Source: Anaerolineae bacterium
GTDB lineage: Bacteria > Chloroflexota > Anaerolineae > B4-G1 > SLSP01
Assembly: GCA_021107605.1 (NCBI GenBank)
Contig: JAIOSN010000048.1
Location: 1 to 16,531 of the forward strand
Reading direction: 5' to 3'
DNA length: 16,531 nucleotides
Below, piece after piece: positions 13,234 through 16,531 of this stretch. A model generated the notes under the pieces. It did not search any database. It saw nothing but the letters and a program-made list of their open reading frames with translations, and was not told where the DNA came from. The number at the start of each line of letters is the position of its first letter. Within the stretch, counting starts at the first letter, position 1. Position numbers and translations under genes: made by a program.

Positions 13234-14721
13234 TCAGCTGCGGCGCCGAGAGATGATAAAGAGGCCAGCCACCAAGAGTATCAAGATCAACGCGATGATC
13301 CCACTAACCCGAATGATTATGTTCAGAATACTGTTCTTCGCCTCCGGCTCTTCTCCCGGGGTTTCCTCGATTGGCTCTTCAATAACAGCTGTGTCCGCGC
13401 CATCCTCAGTAGCAGCTGCATCCCGGCGGTAACCCAATTGTAATGAAGAGACCTGGCCCGCGCTCAACATGACACCCCATTCAGCCGGCCCCGTGGGTTG
13501 GTATCCAGCCGGAGGTGTTTGCCGTAACACGTAGTTACCCGACTGCAAATTCTCAAAACAATGTGGCTCACTGATACCATCGGTAGTGTAAGTGCCCGCT
13601 GGCCCATTGGTACCCACCAACGTCAGCTGGGCATTAGGCAGGAGCTCCTCGGAATCAAGTTGCGGTAACATATCCTCGTTGCGATCATGGTAGGCGCTGA
13701 CACAGAGAGAAGCCAGCCCCTCGCTAGTGGCCGCAGTCGGCTCGGCGGTCAGTTCCGGAGCAGGCTCCTCCGTCGCTGGTGGGGCCGTAGGTACCGGGGT
13801 CGGCTCCTGTGGCGCCCCAGAGATCACTATCTCCTGACCGATGCTTAACATGTTGCTAGTGTCCAAGGTCCCGGCATTCAAGCGCCGGAGTTCAGCCACT
13901 TCCACCCCATATTGGAACGCGATGGCATAGAGCGTGTCACCCGATTGCACCACGTGTACCACAGCCCCATCTGGACGTGGCGTCGGGGTGTGGACCGGTG
14001 TAGGAGGCACGACCGCCGTAGGAAGCGGTAGAGAGGTGGGAGTAGCTGCCGGCTGCACGCTGATAAGAGAGGCATCCTCCCACCAGGTGTCCATGTGGGC
14101 CAACGGCTGTGCACGGCGGAATTGACTGGAAACAAAAACTGTCACCTTGCCACTGGCGCCAGCAGTTACCTCAACCGAAAGTTGCTGCCAACTATCGGAT
14201 GCATTATTCTCGCCCGACCAGATCACCCCTTCGTACCATTGGCCGCGTCCTTCCGGATCAATCCCCACCTGCATGCGTGGCACCCAATTGCCGCCGAAAG
14301 AAGCTTCAGGTGGCTGCTTATCAGAGGCCCGCGAATAACCAAAAGCGGTAAAGCGAACCTGCGTTCCCGGCGCCACCTCCACCGTCTGGTAAACACCCGC
14401 GTGCCAGGGAGTATATTGCACCCCGATATGCTGGGAAGAACCACCGCGTGTCAGTCCCAAGTTGGAATAATCCGCCTCCTGTGACCAAGATGGAGTACAA
14501 GCGAAGTCCCACGTTTCCGGTTTCTCAGCACAGAGATCTGCGTTATTTTCCGCCCAGGACTTCCAGTAGCCGGCTACGCCGCCATCATAAGGCTGCTCGA
14601 AACCCGGGTTAGCCAACAAATTCTGCTCTTGCGCCTGAGTAGTCACGGTGGGGTTAGCAACAAATAGAGCTACTAGCAAGAGTAATATCGTTCCTAAAAC
14701 GAGAGAGCGTTTCATTTTCAT
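13234..14721 (-). CDS. Membrane-anchored surface protein: jelly-roll-like module, LysM, SdrD/Cna-B-like domain, TM
   Basis: Predicted cell-surface protein of 495 aa. The signal peptide is residues 1-30 (cut after TQA). A jelly-roll-like carbohydrate-binding-type module runs from about 33 to 222, opening NLLANPGFEQPYDG and closing DTWWEDASLISV. A Pro/Thr linker (225-252) follows. The LysM domain is at 254-301 (HVVQSGDTLYAIAFQYG ... MLSIGQEIVI) and normally binds N-acetylglucosamine-containing glycans. A second linker leads to an SdrD/Cna-B-like beta-sandwich (about 336-432, GTYTTDGISEPHCFENLQSG, Cys340 and Cys388). An acidic stalk (434-462) ends in one membrane helix (about 465-490) with a cytosolic SRRRS tail, giving an outside-facing, C-terminally anchored topology. 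A promoter lies at 14770-14797. Its close paralog is next downstream, probably in the same transcript. Ligand unknown; adhesion or envelope binding is an inference from the domains. Confidence 0.82.
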   Translation of the reverse strand: MKMKRSLVLGTILLLLVALFVANPTVTTQAQEQNLLANPGFEQPYDGGVAGYWKSWAENNADLCAEKPETWDFACTPSWSQEADYSNLGLTRGGSSQHIGVQYTPWHAGVYQTVEVAPGTQVRFTAFGYSRASDKQPPEASFGGNWVPRMQVGIDPEGRGQWYEGVIWSGENNASDSWQQLSVEVTAGASGKVTVFVSSQFRRAQPLAHMDTWWEDASLISVQPAATPTSLPLPTAVVPPTPVHTPTPRPDGAVVHVVQSGDTLYAIAFQYGVEVAELRRLNAGTLDTSNMLSIGQEIVISGAPQEPTPVPTAPPATEEPAPELTAEPTAATSEGLASLCVSAYHDRNEDMLPQLDSEELLPNAQLTLVGTNGPAGTYTTDGISEPHCFENLQSGNYVLRQTPPAGYQPTGPAEWGVMLSAGQVSSLQLGYRRDAAATEDGADTAVIEEPIEETPGEEPEAKNSILNIIIRVSGIIALILILLVAGLFIISRRRS

Positions 14722-14930
14722 CTGATTTATTCTCCCTTTCTCTGCTCTACATCACAACATAACAGGGTGATTGTAACATAACCCCTCAGAGCGTCAACTA
14801 CCCTGCATTCTATCACCGAAAGAAGGATACACCTAAACGCGCGTAGCTTACAATAAAATCAGGTGACCACTCAACCACTAGCGCCGGTGAAGTCCCTGGC
14901 GGGCAATCAGGAAACCAAACATGAACCGCG
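14722..14930. other. Intergenic region between mazG and the surface-protein genes
   Basis: A 209-bp gap with no gene. It holds the surface-protein promoter and leader (see 14770-14797). Near the mazG stop there is a weak hairpin, CGCCGG-(8 nt)-CTGGCG around 14882-14901, without a U-tract directly after it, so termination of mazG is unexplained. Confidence 0.4.
14770..14797 (-). promoter_or_regulatory. Promoter for the surface-protein genes
   Basis: On the minus strand TTGACG (14797-14792) and TACAAT (14775-14770) are 16 bp apart. A TG dinucleotide at 14778-14777 makes an extended -10 (TGTTACAAT). The predicted start is about 45 nt before the ATG at 14721, with AAAGGGAG in between as the ribosome binding site. 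Both boxes match the sigma-70/SigA consensus well. Confidence 0.65.
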
Positions 14931-16361
14931 TCAAATAGCGTGCAAAGTCAGGCGCTCATCCTCATTCAGCTCTACCAGCGAGAGGCCTTGTTGCTGAGCT
15001 GCTGCTTCAATCGCCTGAAAGCTTTGCGCGAACCGCAGATTCGCTTCACGCAAAGCGCTTTCAGGATCAATTTCCAACCAACAGGCCCAATCCACCAGCG
15101 CAAAAAGCAACTCGCCAAATTGAACTGTCCGCATTTCTGGTCGAGCGTTTTCCAAGCCGGACAAGCGCTCACGCACTCGCACCTGTAGCACCTCTATGTC
15201 AGAAGTAACCCCGACGTTCTTAGCGCGATTGCCATAAGCATACGCCTGCGCGAGCGCTGGCAACGATCCAGGGACTCCATCCAGCAACGAATGCTCCGGC
15301 TGGTCTTGCTCTTCCCGTTCCTGCCGCTTGAGAGCCTCCCAGTTCAGACAAACTTCAGCTGCATCCGCCACTTCCACCTCGCCCCACACATGCGGATGGC
15401 GATATCGCAACTTGGCGTCAATACCCGCAATAATGTCCGCCATCCGAAATTCCCCGTACTCAGTGGCGATCTGCGCGTGCAAAACCACCTGAAGTAATAA
15501 ATCTCCCAATTCCTCCTGCAAAGCGGCCTCGTCACCGCGATCAATAGCCTCCAGTACCTCATAAGTCTCCTCCAATAAATTATCACGGAGGCTCTTATGT
15601 GTCTGCTGCCGATCCCAGGGACAACCTCCGGGGGCACGCAAGCGCGCGATTGTAGCCTGGAAAACCTCGAAACTACAATTGTGAACCGGTAAAGGCGGCA
15701 CGTAGAGAGCACTTAACAAGCCCACCGGGAACCGGTCCAATTCATACAGTGGTAACCGCCGGAGCTGCTGCGCTGTAGTTCCCGCCCCATCAACCAGCAC
15801 AACCTCATGCTCATCCGAATATTGATACATCAGAGTCATCTTCAGCTCAGAGGCCACTGCTTGGCTGTAAATCTGCCCAATCAGGGCTGGGAAATCAGGG
15901 TTTAGCGGAGGGTGTTGTAATGCCATCACGGCTAGGGCATCCATGATCTGCAAACCATCCAACGCATCAACCTCTAGCGCGGTCAGAACTTGTTCAATGA
16001 AACTTATCCCGGCCACCACCTGCGTAGATACACCTACTGCACGCGCATCACGCAAAATTTGGAGCACGGCCGACTCTCCCACCAGAGGATGCCCTGGGAC
16101 TGCGTAAATCACTCCCTGCTCGCGCCTCCCCAACTCCAGCACCTCAGTCGCAATCCGCATGTAAACCTGTTCAAAGGTTGCTTCCTCTTCGTAACAGGCG
16201 TCAAAAGTAAATAGTTGTATTCGCTGGGGCAGCTCTTCAATCCCCGGATGGTGCAATGTACGGAGCCAGATTTCATCAGCGCCATTTAATACCTGCCAAG
16301 CTTCTCGCGTAAGATATTGAGCTCCCCCTGGCCCTAACCCCACGATAGTAATTTGCGGCAT
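14931..16361 (-). CDS. mazG: MazG nucleotide pyrophosphohydrolase fused to tetrapyrrole-methylase-like domain (YabN type)
   Basis: Cytosolic two-domain protein of 476 aa. Residues 1-225 are a SAM-dependent tetrapyrrole (corrin/porphyrin) methylase-like domain: VGLGPGGAQYLT at 7-18 and VIYAVPGHPLVGE at 84-96 match YabN-family proteins. Residues about 230-476 are MazG, which hydrolyses NTPs to NMP and PPi and helps clear aberrant nucleotides. APGGCPWDRQQTHKSLRDNL at 243-262 is followed by the metal-binding EExxE (Glu264, Glu265, Glu268) and EELGD (283-287). A second half (about 375-460) follows, with a partial MazG-like helical repeat. I chose ATG at 16361 because GGAGG stands 5 nt upstream; the longer frame from 16397 would begin inside the -10 promoter element. 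What the methylase-like half does in this fusion is unknown. It is monocistronic as far as visible. Confidence 0.93.
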   Translation of the reverse strand: MPQITIVGLGPGGAQYLTREAWQVLNGADEIWLRTLHHPGIEELPQRIQLFTFDACYEEEATFEQVYMRIATEVLELGRREQGVIYAVPGHPLVGESAVLQILRDARAVGVSTQVVAGISFIEQVLTALEVDALDGLQIMDALAVMALQHPPLNPDFPALIGQIYSQAVASELKMTLMYQYSDEHEVVLVDGAGTTAQQLRRLPLYELDRFPVGLLSALYVPPLPVHNCSFEVFQATIARLRAPGGCPWDRQQTHKSLRDNLLEETYEVLEAIDRGDEAALQEELGDLLLQVVLHAQIATEYGEFRMADIIAGIDAKLRYRHPHVWGEVEVADAAEVCLNWEALKRQEREEQDQPEHSLLDGVPGSLPALAQAYAYGNRAKNVGVTSDIEVLQVRVRERLSGLENARPEMRTVQFGELLFALVDWACWLEIDPESALREANLRFAQSFQAIEAAAQQQGLSLVELNEDERLTLHAI

Positions 16362-16396
16362 CGTTACCTCCCAATTTGCACTGCCTGTCAATCGCA

Positions 16397-16402
16397 ATTA
16401 TA
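16397..16402 (-). promoter_or_regulatory. TATAAT -10 element for mazG
   Basis: A perfect TATAAT on the minus strand, preceded by a T-rich spacer. The -35 region is poor. The predicted start near 16390 gives a 5' leader of about 29 nt containing GGAGG before the ATG at 16361, a consistent arrangement that also argues against the longer reading frame. Confidence 0.5.
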
Positions 16403-16430
16403 AAAAAAACGGTTATTACTCAGGCGGGCT

Positions 16431-16527
16431 AGACCTCCAAGGTCTTGACATAGGTTTTGCTGGGCAAAGTACCTACCAAAACCGAGATTTCGCCACCGAG
16501 TGGCAGATTTGTAGACCTCGGAGGTCT
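16431..16527. repeat. Compact element of nested palindromes upstream of mazG
   Basis: Two near-identical 15-bp palindromes bound this ~97-bp stretch: AGACCT-CCA-AGGTCT at 16431-16445 and AGACCTC-G-GAGGTCT at 16513-16527. Between them GGTTTTG (16453-16459) and CAAAACC (16477-16483) form a further 7-bp inverted repeat. The layout resembles a REP/MITE-like non-autonomous repeat; 'gacctcggaggtc' motifs are familiar to me as dispersed repeats in environmental bacterial genomes. There is no ORF. It may continue past the window edge. Confidence 0.55.
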
Positions 16528-16531
16528 GAAA

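Noticed and set aside
14882..14901. Terminator hairpin for mazG
   Set aside because: The stem is only 6 bp with a wobble and is not followed directly by a U-tract on the minus strand.

Overview
The window looks like bacterial chromosome from a Chloroflexota (Chloroflexi) member, perhaps Anaerolineae or a relative. This is an inference from gene content: a recX-rny pair, a zincin-like small metalloprotease next to radA, a DUF4173-type membrane protein, and wall-less-style surface proteins made of a signal peptide, binding modules, a Thr/Pro linker and a C-terminal membrane anchor. No rRNA, tRNA or universal marker is present to settle it. All recognised genes except one small ORF lie on the minus strand, so the natural reading order runs from high to low coordinates.

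Layout in transcription order on the minus strand. (1) 16531-16362: a nested inverted-repeat element and a TATAAT-type promoter. (2) 16361-14931: a YabN-type fusion of a tetrapyrrole-methylase-like domain with a MazG pyrophosphohydrolase. (3) 14721-13234 and 13129-11525: two tandem paralogous membrane-anchored surface proteins (jelly-roll-like module, LysM, SdrD/Cna-B-like domain, transmembrane anchor). The second is cut by one in-frame TGA where the first has Trp. A strong promoter precedes the pair and a strong terminator follows it. (4) 11380-11004: a structured, probably transcribed leader or small RNA ending in an excellent intrinsic terminator only 34 nt upstream of recX. (5) 11003-6973: recX, rny (RNase Y), a zincin-like metalloprotease and radA, tightly packed as a likely operon for DNA repair and RNA turnover. 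(6) 6972-6675: a dispersed-repeat intergenic region. (7) 6674-4428: a DUF4173-like multi-pass membrane protein and a NUDIX hydrolase with an N-terminal Hydrolase_N-type helical domain. (8) 4313-1447: ftsK/spoIIIE DNA translocase, overlapping an unrecognised 190-aa beta-rich protein by ATGA. (9) 1446-1179: decayed dispersed repeats. (10) 1178-879 on the plus strand: a 99-aa hypothetical protein, divergent from (11) a HAD phosphatase at 774-79. A further repeat end occupies the first 40 bases.

Most genes are housekeeping: chromosome segregation (FtsK), recombination and repair (RadA, RecX), RNA decay (RNase Y) and nucleotide-pool or metabolite clean-up (MazG, NUDIX, HAD). The least explained parts are the recX leader/ncRNA with its terminator, the tandem surface-protein pair with the single nonsense codon, and the degenerate repeat families between operons. 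I found no CRISPR array, insertion sequence with transposase, prophage or defence system.
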